A stretch of 64,000 bases of DNA from Margaritispora aquatica (Eukaryota; Ascomycota; Leotiomycetes; Helotiales; Discinellaceae), in contig VJWN01000005.1 in assembly GCA_007644065.1 (NCBI GenBank), forward strand, positions 124,001 to 188,000, in the 5' to 3' direction. Below, one piece after another: positions 10,021 through 23,264 of this stretch (the stretch's first letter is position 1; each line of letters starts with the position of its first letter). The position numbers and the translations under genes are program-made. The notes under the pieces are model-generated. The model was not told the DNA's origin and searched no databases. It worked only from the letters and a program-made list of their open reading frames with translations.

Positions 10021-12806
10021 TTACGAGTACAACTACTTTCCAAAAACAGGGACATTTATGGGTAGATCTGTCACAAATAGACACTGAATTGCATTTGACA
10101 CAAATCTGAAGGTCATTTTGTATAATGAACTTCTTCTTGGAGGTGGTGTCCAATAGTGAATATTGCGATAGTCCTTGAGCAGCAAAGCGCTAAGAGGGTT
10201 TAGAGACATCCTGATCCGATTCCTGGAGACTCTGTTGTGTTGATAGTCCAGTCTTTACATTGAAAATCTCGCCATGTGCTAGGTGTCGATTCTAATGATG
10301 TGCAGCAAAGTTGGGGCGCTTTAGCGAGAAATTTGAGCGACCAAACAAAAACGAGAAGTTAACCACGATTTTGTCCGCTTCTGCTTCTTTTGGGAAAGTA
10401 ACCAGGTGTAAGAGTTGCGAGACCAAGGCTATGTGCTTGAAGCTCTGTTATTCCGGTCTCCAGGATTGATTGATGCTGAAAGACTTGCTGGCCATGAAGA
10501 ATGATGCAAACTGTTTGTTCGAACACACTCATGCAGCACACATATTTGGCGAGCAGATTAACTCCAAGTATGAGCTTAGATACTGGTATTGTAAATGTTT
10601 GAATTCCAATTTCAAAAAGCTGTTTGTTATTGTTGGAATACGATCTCAGTGGTTGGCAAAGTCGACGGACATCCGCTGATGCTGTATTGAGAGTGTCGAT
10701 ATTTGGATTTGCGTACACGAGGGAGAATAAAGCTGCTAGACCTGACATCTCCAAGTGAAAGCGTATCTGAGGAAAGCAAACAGTGTTTTTGTGCTCGGTG
10801 GAAGTGGTGCAAGGATGAAATATTTGACTAGAGCAGAGCGCAAGAAGGAGAAAGAGACGCGACATACCCACAAGAGAGAGGAGCTTATCCTTGGTCTTCT
10901 CTCTAAGAATCAAGATACCTATGATGATGGGAGTATGCGAAGGAGTCGACAAGATCGTTGGATAGGGTTGGGGTTGTGCTTTGTTGAAGATATTGTTGTG
11001 TAATATGGTTGGAAATGGTTGGAGCTCAGAGCGAAGAAGAGCAGCTTTTATACTGCAGTATAGGCTGATCAACAATGAAGACTGACTCGGAAGACTCGAA
11101 CTTCTGGCGCCGAATGAATAGGGAGGTGACAGTCCCCGAGAATGCAATTGACTTAGCATTATGCTGCACTGTAGGGAGTATGTTGATTGTAATTCGAAAA
11201 TAGCCAAACTTCGACGCAGATGAGTTGAAGGTTTGGTTGTAACATCGAGCTCTAAAGACGTAGACAACTGTCAGAAATGCTTTACAGTGCTTCTGCTCAA
11301 CCAGCCGAAGAAATAACAACTGTGGGAATTTGATCGAAACTTGCCTTCTTCTATGAGAACATAAGGCAATTCAATCCCAGATCAAAGATCTGAGGAGCTG
11401 GAGCGATGTTTGATATAGTCGACAGAGATGATTCTAGAGGTTCATTGTGCTTGATAGTAGATGACAGCAGAAAAGATTTTCCGAAAAACGTTTGTGGCTG
11501 GTTGGAGTTACTTCAGGTGAAAGCGGTGCTATAAAAGATTTACTCCTCTAGAGGAAACCATCGATTTGTCATCGATTATACACTAGACCGCTTAGAACTA
11601 AGAACATCAAATTAAATCATCACTGCGATGTCTAGAAAAGTTTGTACTGGTAATCAAATTAATAGGAACTGCAAGTTTTCCGCGATGATATTGAAAACAA
11701 CTGATAACAACATAAATGTTTCCTGTTTAGCCAGCAGTAGATATCGATTCAAGGTCACAGTGATTTTTCTTCTCTTTCGAATGTGTGTAACTCAAATCCG
11801 CAGTGGAAATATAAACAGTTTGTGTTGTTAATGCTTGGACACACACTCGAATTTGACCCCGAGTATTGGTGGCAGAGGTTTGCTAGTGTTTCTGAAGAGC
11901 GTTACCATAACTTGAAAGCTCTTTCTAACAACCTCAATGGTGAATCCAGAGCGTGTGATACGGTGTTACTAGAATATTCATTTTCAGCTGCAACTTCGCG
12001 TTAGCATGAAAGCTGTCCATTCAACAAGTCAATAATTCGGATCTGCCCTGGTTAGTTGTGTTAAACAACTCCCCTTGAATTTACACAGCCTTCAAATGCA
12101 ATAAGACACTGTAATTTTACTCTAGTCGACACTTCACAACCATACTTAAATATCAAGCTTGCTTAGGGCAAAAGGAATGAGTGATATAGGACCACAAATT
12201 TAAGCGAGCTTTTCTTCACCAAATATCAAGAGGAAGGTACAGATTAGATACTTAGCCTCAACCTCGAAACAGTCCTTGCTGGAAGATCGCGCCAAATGTT
12301 ATAATCATAATTTTAAGTCAATAACACCCTAATCATGTTCTAATTCATCGATCCTAACAATTATCCAGTAATGAAAAGCCATGATGTTAAGCTAAACGGC
12401 CTCGGAAACAGCTGATGACAGCCAAGTCAAGTGCCTCGACAAGAAGTAAGTTCATACAATTTCAGTGAATACACTTATCTAAACCAAGAAAACAGTCAAG
12501 AGTCATGATTCACAGCAAAACCTGCAACCAGGACATCATAAAACAGCAGTAACTGCAACCACAAAACAGAGACTCCACAATGCGACGCAATCCCTACAAG
12601 TCCTTTGGACTCGAAGATTGAATTCATTCTTTGACTGTGGATCTAGCAGTGAGCTTTGTGACTCATAGGATGGACAATAACGAAGTTGTGCATAAAATTA
12701 GCCACTAGCAAACATCTCGAATTCTATTTCTTCAACTCAGCATTCGCTAGCTTCATTAGCACTTTAAGCACATCAGAAACCAAGGCTTTCAGGATACAGG
12801 AAAGCA

Positions 12807-13490
12807 ATGATTTATCAATTCAGATATTCTTTTAATTGTGGGCACATAGGAGTAAGCCCCATCATCCCTTCACCCACCTCCTCTTCATGGCCCACAAATC
12901 AAGTCCTCCCAATCCATACCCACACCGAAACCACACAAATCTCCATCCCCGCGCAATGTCCCTACTGCGACGACACTCTCCAGACAACCCAAGCTCTTTC
13001 CAACTCCACTGACCCCACAAGCATCCTCCTCACAAACATCGTTTCTTGCGGCTCTGGCATGATCTTCCTCTTAACCTGCATGGCCCGATACACGCCCTCC
13101 TCCCCATCGCCCACCCACTCTCCTACATGGTTCTGGGCCCCGATCCGCAAAAGCACACAGCCATATCTCCTGCCCTCGGACGTCAAAATTTTGTTACAGG
13201 TATCGACTGAGAATTTCAGGTATTTGGCGTGGCTCCCGAAGCCGGTCGGGAGTGTGAGGTTTGTGATTGGGGATGTTGGAGTTGAGGATGGAGGGGCTAT
13301 GAGAAGTAGTGGAGGGGGAGGGGAAAGGGAGGGCAATGAGGGAGTCACGACGATGGCTAGGGCTGTTTGGAGGCGGAGGGGTGGGGAGGGAGAGGTCCAG
13401 ACTAGGATGCCTGGTTTATTGAGCCAGTTGTGTGCGGCTGTTTTGGAGGAAGGCAGGAGTTGTGAGAGGGATGGGAGATGGGAAGCGTGA
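12807..13490 (+). CDS. Uncharacterised small protein with N-terminal CGH...CPYC motif
   Basis: One frame of 227 residues. Phe9, C11-G-H13 and C51-P-Y-C54 sit at almost the same positions as Phe9, C11-G-H13 and C48-P-P-C51 in the gene at 6674-8050, suggesting a shared zinc-binding type N-terminus. The middle has ILLTNIVSCGSGMIFLLT and an aromatic stretch (NFRYLAWLPKPVGSV); the C-terminal third is Gly/Glu/Arg-rich. Base composition turns GC-rich exactly over this frame compared with the AT-rich flanks, which supports coding. An opposite-strand frame over 12962-13507 is Ser/Pro-rich and looks like a shadow. Function unknown; the last 60 residues could be mis-framed. Confidence 0.5.
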   Translation: MIYQFRYSFNCGHIGVSPIIPSPTSSSWPTNQVLPIHTHTETTQISIPAQCPYCDDTLQTTQALSNSTDPTSILLTNIVSCGSGMIFLLTCMARYTPSSPSPTHSPTWFWAPIRKSTQPYLLPSDVKILLQVSTENFRYLAWLPKPVGSVRFVIGDVGVEDGGAMRSSGGGGEREGNEGVTTMARAVWRRRGGEGEVQTRMPGLLSQLCAAVLEEGRSCERDGRWEA

Positions 13491-13885
13491 TCTGAAGAAT
13501 TAGGCATACAGCTGGAAGGAGGGCCTCTTCAGTCAAGTTGTGTCTGAGAAGCTGGACAGAAGAAAACGACGAGGTGCGGTTTGTATGCTTGAAAGGAAAT
13601 ATACATCTGTTCTCGACCAAGTTCACGGAAATGATATTTTCTCTACACAGGTAATCTCATGCTCTCAAGACCACTTAGTCCGAAGCTCCAAAGACACTTT
13701 CAAGACAGTTGTAGCTAGCTTGGCGAAGTAGCAATTCATACAATGACAAATCTCCCAGAACCGAGAAAAGTAAACAAGCACAGCATAGGTTTGGGAAGCA
13801 ATTAGATCTTTAGTACACAATGAAATGGCTTCTACCAAGCTCAATTGGCCACATTTTCTCGACTAGACTACAATATACAAATTCT
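13491..13885. other. Convergent intergenic space
   Basis: About 395 bases between two stops. It holds the two 3' ends and nothing else that I can support. Confidence 0.6.
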
Positions 13886-14986
13886 CTACTCTTCCGAAGC
13901 AGCAGCACCAGTAATAATTTCGACCAACTCGCCAGTAATGACGGCTTGACGTGTTCGGTTGAAGAGAATCTGGTACTTGCCGATCATGTCTCCAGCGTTC
14001 TTGGAGGCGTTCTAATAAAATTAGTATGTGACAGTACAAAGGTTAAGTTTAAACATACATCCATAGCATTTCGACGAGCAGATTGCTCACAGGCGTGACC
14101 CTCAGCAAGAGCCCAGAAAAGAGAGTTAGACAAAGCGTATTCACGGAGGTTGGCAAGTGCTTCATCATCGATTTCGAAAGCAGAGAAGTTGGCTGTTAAT
14201 CAATCAGTCTTTATCCGAATCCTCCTTTCAAAACCACTTACGGGAGTTGGCAATGGCCTCCTCAGAGAAACACTCAAGTGGGGTGGCCTCATAACTCTGG
14301 GCATTCAAGAACTTGTTGTAGATGATTTGGATGGAGCCATATTCGGTTGGGAGAAGAGAAACTTGGTCGGCAATTGCCTGGGCATCCGCGAAAGTAGGGA
14401 TTTGCTTTCCAACGCCAGAGAAGTTCAACACAATGTTCTTGCTGTTTGACCGACTCAATTGCGCCTTGCACTTCTCTCCCAGCACAACAATATCGCAGTT
14501 GGGGTTCTCAAGCAAGATCTTGCGGACACGCTTGGTCAATCCAGAGTGAATACCACCACAGAGGCCCTTGTCGGAGCTGGCAACAATCAACAACGTCTTC
14601 TTCTCAGTTCCCTCCATTGCCTTGGTCTCAGCATTATCGAAGACGGTGTTCGAAGTCTGACCGTATTGTCGGGAATCGGTCATCGCACGAGTGGCACGAG
14701 TGAGTTTGGTTGAGGCGACAATCTTCATGGTGTTGGTGATCTTCTCGATATTGCGAATCGACTTCAACCGATCCTCAATCTCACGAAGAGTTGCGAAGGT
14801 TGCGGCATTTTGCACCACAGGCCTGTCCCAGGTAAACACAATTAGTTTTATTTATCTTCCAAGCTTCCACCTTCATCGCATCAAGCTTCTGTAGAGCTCT
14901 CCCTTCGTCCTCCGATTGTAGGGGCACACCACATACCTGGCAACAGAGGCTCTCAAAGCCGCAGGTCGGATTGCCCTTGAAAGCAT
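13886..14986 (-). CDS. ATP3: ATP synthase F1 gamma subunit, mitochondrial
   Basis: Central rotor stalk of the mitochondrial F1 ATPase. Exons: 14986-14937, 14822-14242, 14192-14059 and 14011-13886, 891 bases, 296 residues. The short first exon ([17 protein letters not shown]) is a mitochondrial presequence. Family signatures are clear: [31 protein letters not shown] near the N-terminus, [12 protein letters not shown] in the middle, and at the C-terminus [32 protein letters not shown] followed by [19 protein letters not shown]. All junction phases agree. It diverges from TOP1. Confidence 0.96.
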
Positions 14987-15545
14987 CTTGGGCGATAGAG
15001 TATGAGGGATTGATCCTTTTGGTTGATGGAGATCAATTGACTGGAGGAAGTATCGAGAAGTCAGCAGAGGTCACGATCAATTAGGACCTGATCAAGTGGA
15101 AGTTGACGCTGTTTCGGCGGGAGTCGGTTGCTTCGCAAATTCAGGTTCAAGCTAATTTGCTCCACTTTTAGCCTCCCTCTAACCAATTACAACAAAATCT
15201 ATTGCCTTGTGAGTTTTTCGCAAGCTGAGCGCAAGCCCAAGCCGCTTTCTATTGCCCTTCACACCATTTCCATTCTCATTCCTCCACTGCATCCTCTTCT
15301 TCTTCCTTTGCATGTTCGCAAAGTCATCTTTTCTCAATACGAGCGCTTTCTTTCGGCGATTGCAGCCCAATTTCGTTCCAAAGCAATCCTCATTAATCTT
15401 TCTACGCGCTCAGAGGCACGTCTCTGCAATACCCTCGAACGTGTTGCTACGCGTCGACTAGAATCAGTATTGACAACTGTACAGTTTCAGCCGACCACAA
15501 AAACTGTCACTACAACCTCAACGATTTCTACCTTTCCTTTTCAAG
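14987..15545. promoter_or_regulatory. Divergent promoter, ATP synthase gamma / TOP1
   Basis: 559 bases between start codons. The TOP1-proximal half is strongly pyrimidine-rich (TTTC/CTTC runs, 15250-15360), a common fungal promoter feature. An unbroken 144-codon frame (15128-15562) crosses the leader and overlaps the TOP1 start in another frame; it may be chance. Confidence 0.45.
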
Positions 15546-18500
15546 ATGGCATCAAGCTCTGAAGACGATATGCCTTTGGCTAAGGCTAATGGCCGTGGTA
15601 AGGACCATTTCTTCATCCCACGAATCCATTCAGCTTCCCTCGAAACTTGCCCCTTGGCCCCCATCTGCAATTCTTGTGTCATACACCCAAATTTATCCAA
15701 CATCTGCTGACCGAAACCTGCAGTTTCCGAGGCTCACATCTCGAAGACAGTCGACAAGGCTATGGACAAAGCGGGCAGAAACAGAGCTGCGGCAGGAGGA
15801 GCAGGAGTTTCTATACGTAATGGACCGGTACTCGTGGATGACATGGACATCGATACTCCTGCCGCCAACGGTCCAAAGCGAAAAGCAAGAACAAGCACAT
15901 CAAAACCTGTGAATTATACAGCCGATAGTGATTCCGACGAAGTTCCACTGGTACGTGCTATTTTCCACCCTTCTTACAGTTTTCCGGCATATTGGAGTTA
16001 TGAACCACAAATCTGTACTTCTGGTTCCCTGGTCTTAAAAAACAATTTTCTGATCTTTCTGTAGGCCAAACGTCAAAGAGTGGCGAAGAAGGTGAAGCCT
16101 GAATCGGATTCAGACGATGATGCGCCCCTCGCTAGGACCAGGTTACCGCCGAGAGCTACAGCAGAACAAATTGGAGACGAATCTTCGGGAGATGAACCAC
16201 TTGTGAACAAGCTTGGGAGAGAGAAAGCCAACATTGAGAAGAAAGCCGAGAAGGAAGCAAAAAGTATCCGTGCCAAGGAGTCCAAGGCGAAGAAGCCAGC
16301 CCCAAAGAAGGCCAAAGAGGAATCTGAAAGTGAGGATGAACAGCCTAAAGCTAAGAGGAAGACAAACGGTGTTGCTGTGAAGAAGGAAGAGCCAAAGAAA
16401 AAGCTCGCCAATGGCAAGACAAATGGCAAAGTGAAGGCCGAGGTAGCGACGCCTGTGAAGAAGGGCAAAGCCAAGAAGGAGGAAGAGGAAGAGGACGAAG
16501 TCTTTCGCTGGTGGGATGCTCCCAAGAAGGAGGATGATTCTATCAAATGGGAAACTCTCCAGCACAATGGAGTTGTTTTCCCTCCTGAGTATGTTCCGCT
16601 ACCCAAGAACGTTAAGCTCCTGTACGACGGAGTTCCTCTCACTTTGTCAGTTGAGGCTGAAGAAGTTGCAACCTTTTTCGGTGGCATGTTAAGCTCAACT
16701 CACAACGTGGAAAATCCTGTCTTTCAGAAGAACTTCTTTGAAGACTTCCAGGAGTATGTTAAGAAGACCGGTGGAGCCAAGGATAGAGATGGCAACAAAA
16801 TTCCCATCAAGGACTTTTCCAAGCTCGACTTCAAACCAATTTTCAACTATTTGGATGGAAAGAATCAAGAGAAGAAATCTCGATCCGCAGCCGAGAAGAA
16901 AGCTGAAAAGGCCGAGAAAGACTTGATCGAGGCACCATACACAACCTGCATATGGGATGGTCGCAAGGAGCAAGTTGGAAATTTCAGGGTCGAACCTCCT
17001 GGGCTATTCCGTGGGCGTGGAGCTCATCCAAAGACTGGCAAAGTGAAACACAGGGTTTCCCCAGATCAAATCACTATCAACATCGGCAAAGATGCAACCG
17101 TTCCAGCTCCACCTGAGGGAACCAAGTGGAAGGCTATCCAGCACGACAACAAGGCGACCTGGCTAGCAATGTGGCAGGAAAACATTAACGGTGCCTACAA
17201 ATACGTCATGCTTGCAGCGAAGAGTAGTATCAAGGGTCAAAGTGACTACAAGAAGTTTGAAAAGGCACGACTCTTGAAGACACATATCGATCGCATCCGA
17301 AAGGACTATACCAAGGATCTCAGAGCCGAGCTGACAGCAGATCGTCAACGAGCCACCGCTGTCTACTTGATTGACAAATTTGCATTGCGTGCTGGTAACG
17401 AGAAAGATGCTGAGAATGAAGCCGAAACTGTTGGTTGCTGTTCTTTGAAATATGAGCATGTTACGCTGAAGCCGCCAAACGTGGTCATTTTTGACTTCCT
17501 GGGAAAGGATAGTATTCGGTTCTATGATGAAGTAGTGGTTGATGATCAAGTTTTCAAAAACTTGAAAATCTTCAAGAAGGCGCCCAAGAAAGACGGTGAT
17601 GATATTTTTGATCGATTGACTACGATCCAGCTGAACAAGCACTTGACAAGTTACATGCCTGGTCTTAGTGCTAAGGTGTTCCGTACTTACAATGCTTCCT
17701 ACACAATGTCGACACTTCTCAAAGAGCTGAAGAACACCAATATTTCCATGCCCGAGAAAATCAAGCTTTACAATGATTGCAACAGAAAAGTGGCTATTCT
17801 CTGTAACCACAAGCGTACAGTTGGTGCTTCCCACGAGGCTCAAATGGAGAAGATGACAGACAGGGTAAGTTATCGTTGATTTTAGCGTTTGTTCAGAGCT
17901 AATGAAATATTCCAGATCAAAGGCCTTCAGTATCAGCAATGGCGATTGAAGCAAATGATTCTCGATGTTGACCCAAAGCAAAAAAAGAAGAAGGGTGCCG
18001 ACTGGTTTGAACTTCACGAAGATCTCGATCAAGCCTGGATTCTTGAGCACCAAGCTTTTCTTGTTCAAGAGCAACGCACAAAGGTTGAAAAGAAATTCCA
18101 GAAGGACAACGAGAAGCTCGTTGCCGAGGGCGACAAGGAGATGAAGAAGAAAGAGCTTGACGAGAGAATGGAGGTTGCCGATGAGCTTGAGAAAAAGTTC
18201 AAGAAGGAAAACAAGACCAAGAAGGTCGAGGCTGAAGGCAAAGGTGCAACTGTCGAGAAGTTCGAGACCAACATCAAGAAACTTGACGAGCGTATTGCGA
18301 CAATGCGACTTCAGGCAGAAGACCGAGAAGGCAACAAGGAGGTTGCTCTCGGCACGAGTAAGATCGTAAGTATATTGTTTGCCAGCCATCTAAGATGTAA
18401 ACTAACAAAGCTCAGAACTACATTGATCCTCGTCTTACCGTCGTCTTTGCTAAGAAGTTCGACGTTCCTATTGAGAAATTCTTCTCTAAGACCCTACGCG

Positions 18501-18556
18501 ACAAGTTCACCTGGGCAATCGAGTCGATTGAGGGTGAAGATGACTGGGAGTTCTGA
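15546..18556 (+). CDS. TOP1: DNA topoisomerase I (type IB)
   Basis: Nuclear enzyme that relaxes supercoils through a 3'-phosphotyrosine intermediate. Exons: 15546-15597, 15724-15950, 16065-17864, 17916-18365 and 18416-18556, 2670 bases, 889 residues. The first ~240 residues are a charged, disordered Lys/Glu/Ser region with nuclear-localisation-like KRKAR and [11 protein letters not shown] patches. The core begins near [16 protein letters not shown]; the catalytic domain shows [23 protein letters not shown] and [18 protein letters not shown] long coiled-coil linker ([20 protein letters not shown] and on) precedes the active-site segment SKI-NYIDPRL, with the catalytic tyrosine about residue 845 as the second codon of the last exon. 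The length is usual for filamentous fungi. Confidence 0.97.
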
Positions 18557-19628
18557 TCGCATCATGCAGCTAGATTGCGTTGCTTCTTTCGCAACTTCAT
18601 CTTGCATCACAGAGCCTATGATTTAGAAGTCTGCATTGCTCGGAACTCCACCTTGCATCATGCGCGATTGCTATTACTATATTGGATTATTGTTTTATTC
18701 GCATTTACAGCACGGAGCGTGGGTGGTCTGCACAATTGGGCATTTATCGCATTACTATGAATGGCTTCTGGCTTTGCGAGCGGGGTTGGCTAGTGAGGGA
18801 GATGACGAAGTGGGATCTCCCAGAACCGAGACAAAGGTTGCTGCTGCCCATCATCTGATTCGAGCTCCAGCTCGAGCGTGGGGAATACCTTGGCTTTTGC
18901 ACTCATTCATTCAAGCTGGGAGCTTGCATGTTTATAGCTTTGGCTTAGAATCTTAGATGCACGCGCATTTTACATGCAAGGAATGGACGTGGAGGAGACA
19001 TTTGTGACAAGATAGAATAGGAGTTGAAACAGATTGATAACAAATTTCTGCGTTCTTACGTTCTTGCTTAGTGATGATCCTTCTCTCCTACGCGCACTGG
19101 TGTTTTGGATGGGATATCCAAGCACAATTGAAGGGCAGAGGTAGCGGAGACAGAAAGGAATGTATCCATTGCCTTCTCAAATCAGAAGGTCGATCACTAG
19201 TTACGACATGAAATGAAACATGTAGCCAGACGCCAACTATGCTTGCTAGAGGTATGCTCCTACTAGCCCCTACTATACATCCATCCATGCCAATATCATG
19301 CCTTTGGTACGCCTAAAAGAACGCCGTTTCTTTTGTCGTAGTAAGTCTTACAAAGTGTGTGTATGTGTGTTTGTATATCATGCTTCATTGCTGATGCTTG
19401 TTTGCTGTGCTTCTCCGTGCCTTGGAGAGCTTATGAGGTTTTGACGCGCGAGAAAACGTTGCGCATCTTTCGTTGATCCCTCCCTCCCTTCATCCTTTTA
19501 TCCATCCTTCATAAAGCTCAAGGTATATTGTAACTCCACAGTCCTCCATAACACCCCCTGCCAGCTCTAAGCCCATATCCACCGGTTTCCAACCACCCAC
19601 CCACACACTCACCCACCACAAATCTGAT
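18557..19628. other. Convergent intergenic space, TOP1 / E2
   Basis: About 1.07 kb. A TG-rich run (GTGTGTATGTGTGTTTGT, about 19356-19375) is the only structure noticed. The rest would be 3' untranslated sequence of both genes. Confidence 0.5.
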
Positions 19629-20324
19629 CTAGACATCGTTATCATGATAGTAGAAATCGATATCCCGTGGCCGTCTCCGGTTGTTCGCAACGAAGCTCTC
19701 GTCACCCTCGGGCCGCTCGTTCTTTGTGTTCCCTGTTAGCATGCTCTGCAGGGACATGGCGATGCTCTCGACGTTCTGGACGGGCGACCAGCCTTGTGTC
19801 CCTAGCAGGTCCAGGCAGATGATCCCGTTCGAGTAGATGTGTGGGTGCATGGGTATAGGCCGTGGTGGGTTGGCGGAGCGGAGGAAGGTCACTTCTGGTG
19901 GTTCTGTGGGGAAGGAGGGTGTTAGTAAGATTGAGGATTAGGGAGAAGGAGAAGTGAGGAATCAGAAGTGAGAAGGGGAAAACCATGAAGTTGTGGTGGT
20001 GGGTAGGAGTGAAGATGCTGGGGAATGCGAGGTTTGGAAGTGGTGGGGTAGAGGGGTACTGGACATACCAATAGGGTACGACTTGCTAAACGCAAACTTC
20101 AATCGGAAGATATGGCCTTTGTATATTGGGTTGTCATCCAGTACTTGGATATCCAGGAACCATTGCTCAAAATCGTCTGCTTTTACCAGCGTGATTCCTG
20201 GTGGTAAACTGCCATTGATCTGCTGTACATTAGTGTCTATTCAGAACTGTTCCAACCACTGCGCGATGTGTAAAAGCCTCACCTTGCTTAACTCCTTTCC
20301 TAACCGCTTCGACGCGAATGCCAT
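19629..20324 (-). CDS. Ubiquitin-conjugating enzyme E2, UBE2W-like
   Basis: E2 enzyme; UBE2W in animals attaches ubiquitin to protein N-termini, but that specificity is only inferred here. Exons: 20324-20283, 20219-20069 and 19903-19629, 468 bases, 155 residues. MAFASKRLGKELSK forms the first helix, then FEQWFLDIQVLDDNPIYKGHIFRLKFAFSKSYP-EPPEVTF is the E2 sheet, and HPHIYSNGIICLDLLGTQGWSP contains the catalytic cysteine after the usual HPN-like motif, here HPH. The tail RDIDFYYHDNDV resembles the W-class ending (KWWYHDD) that replaces the usual C-terminal helices. It converges on TOP1 and diverges from the kinase gene. Confidence 0.9.
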
Positions 20325-21633
20325 CTTGTTGGCTCTGGAGTTGGTTTCCTTGCTAGGCTTTTCTGTCTAGCCTGACCGAGAGAAGTGTGAGGTTTGCGAC
20401 TTGTGGTGTGGTGTTGTATTGTACTTATTGGGTTCTTTGGATGATGTTTGGGAGAGTCGTCGGGAAGCTATGAAGCTATTCTCGAGTGAGGGTGTGTCGT
20501 GCACTTACTCTCAGGAGGAAGAGAGAATGGATCTGCTGCTGAGTCTGTTTATGTCTAGTGTTGATCATGGGTGTTCGTCGAGTCCTGCAATGTGCATGCA
20601 AGGCGAAGGCAAGGCAGGAGTTTCAAAGGCGGGTGATATGCGCTTTTAGTGGAGCCCGGGTCTTATCGATTAGAAAGTGCTTGGCACTAACTTTCTCGCA
20701 TACGGAGGGGGAGGGAGGTAAAGTAAAGTATTTCTTCTGAACAAAAATGCAATGTAAATTGAGTTTACCAGCATTGAGAATTGGATTTTCTGGTCAAGTA
20801 GCCAAGGTTCTAAGATATACGCACCTCGCCTGCTTCTTACAAGTTCTATACGAAAGTAATTTATTACCTTGCATGTCCTGATTCATTCACTTGAGACATG
20901 CTCATCGTTGGCCACCTAAATTTAGACATACAAACTCATTCATCTGCTGTCCCTATTGAAGTTTTCACTTTTGAAGGTTTTTTCATATTGCAAGATTTGT
21001 TCATCTCTCAATGAAGTTCCTAAGTCTTATATTTCATATTTCTTCTCTTATTCAAACTAAATACCTTAGAGATACCATTAAAATTCATTGGCAATGGCTC
21101 ACGTGACGATCTACATTCAGCCCTAGCCTCAGTCCCCCCCCCTGAAATACGGTAGCTGAGCCACTGCGCCACTTAGCCACTGGGCACGGTAAGGTCAACT
21201 CTGCTATTTCAAGTCTGCCTCAAGCTGCCTCAAGCTGCCCTATGCCCCTCTTGCTTCTTTAATTGCGGCTGACTGCGTCTGCTTGTCGCGTTGGGGGTGT
21301 CGCATAAGTGAGGCCAACCACCTCGTCCACTTCCTCCAAATCTTTTCTCTTTTCTATATCCATAATTCCTGAAGTGGTGATTCGAAAAAACTTGTCTTGC
21401 CACTGCAACTGGATTCATTGTGCTTTACGTTTACCCCTCATATTGCTCGTTGCAGAGAGCTCCCAGTTCAGCCCCACCAAGAAACCTTGCGACTCGGTTT
21501 CCTCCACACCTATCACCCTGACGTCGCAAGTGCATCGTTCTCTTCTACTATTCACATACTCGAACGAGAAGTTTCAAAGTCAGCGATATCCAGTCATAAC
21601 AATTGAGCTGAACAATAACATAAAGCAGGCACG
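20325..21633. other. Divergent intergenic space, E2 / CaM-kinase
   Basis: About 1.3 kb with a poly-C run (about 21136-21145) and a small direct repeat TGCCTCAAGC at 21214-21236. It must contain both promoters. No supported gene. Confidence 0.5.

Positions 21634-23264
<1,631 letters not shown>

Larger units (their letters stand above)
8051..12806. other. 4.7-kb region without a convincing gene, between two divergent CGH-type genes
   Basis: The stretch is AT-rich with few conserved-looking reading frames. It contains two decayed tandem arrays (annotated separately, about 8345-9000 and 9185-10020). The longest unexplained frames are on the minus strand: 180 residues over 8628-9170, which simply reads through array 1, and 302 residues over 10359-11267, which has no recognisable domain, no codon pattern like the neighbours and is Ser/Leu-rich; I do not call it a gene. 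From 10400 to 12800 I see no repeats, tRNA or transposon ends. Confidence 0.6.

Noticed and set aside
10359..11267. 302-codon minus-strand frame
   Set aside because: Ser/Leu-rich with no domain, no intron signals and no composition shift against its AT-rich flanks. It is long enough to keep in mind but I cannot support it as a gene.
13402..13626. Minus-strand frames opposite the CGH...CPYC gene
   Set aside because: Pro/Ser-rich mirror of a GC-rich coding strand; typical antisense shadow.
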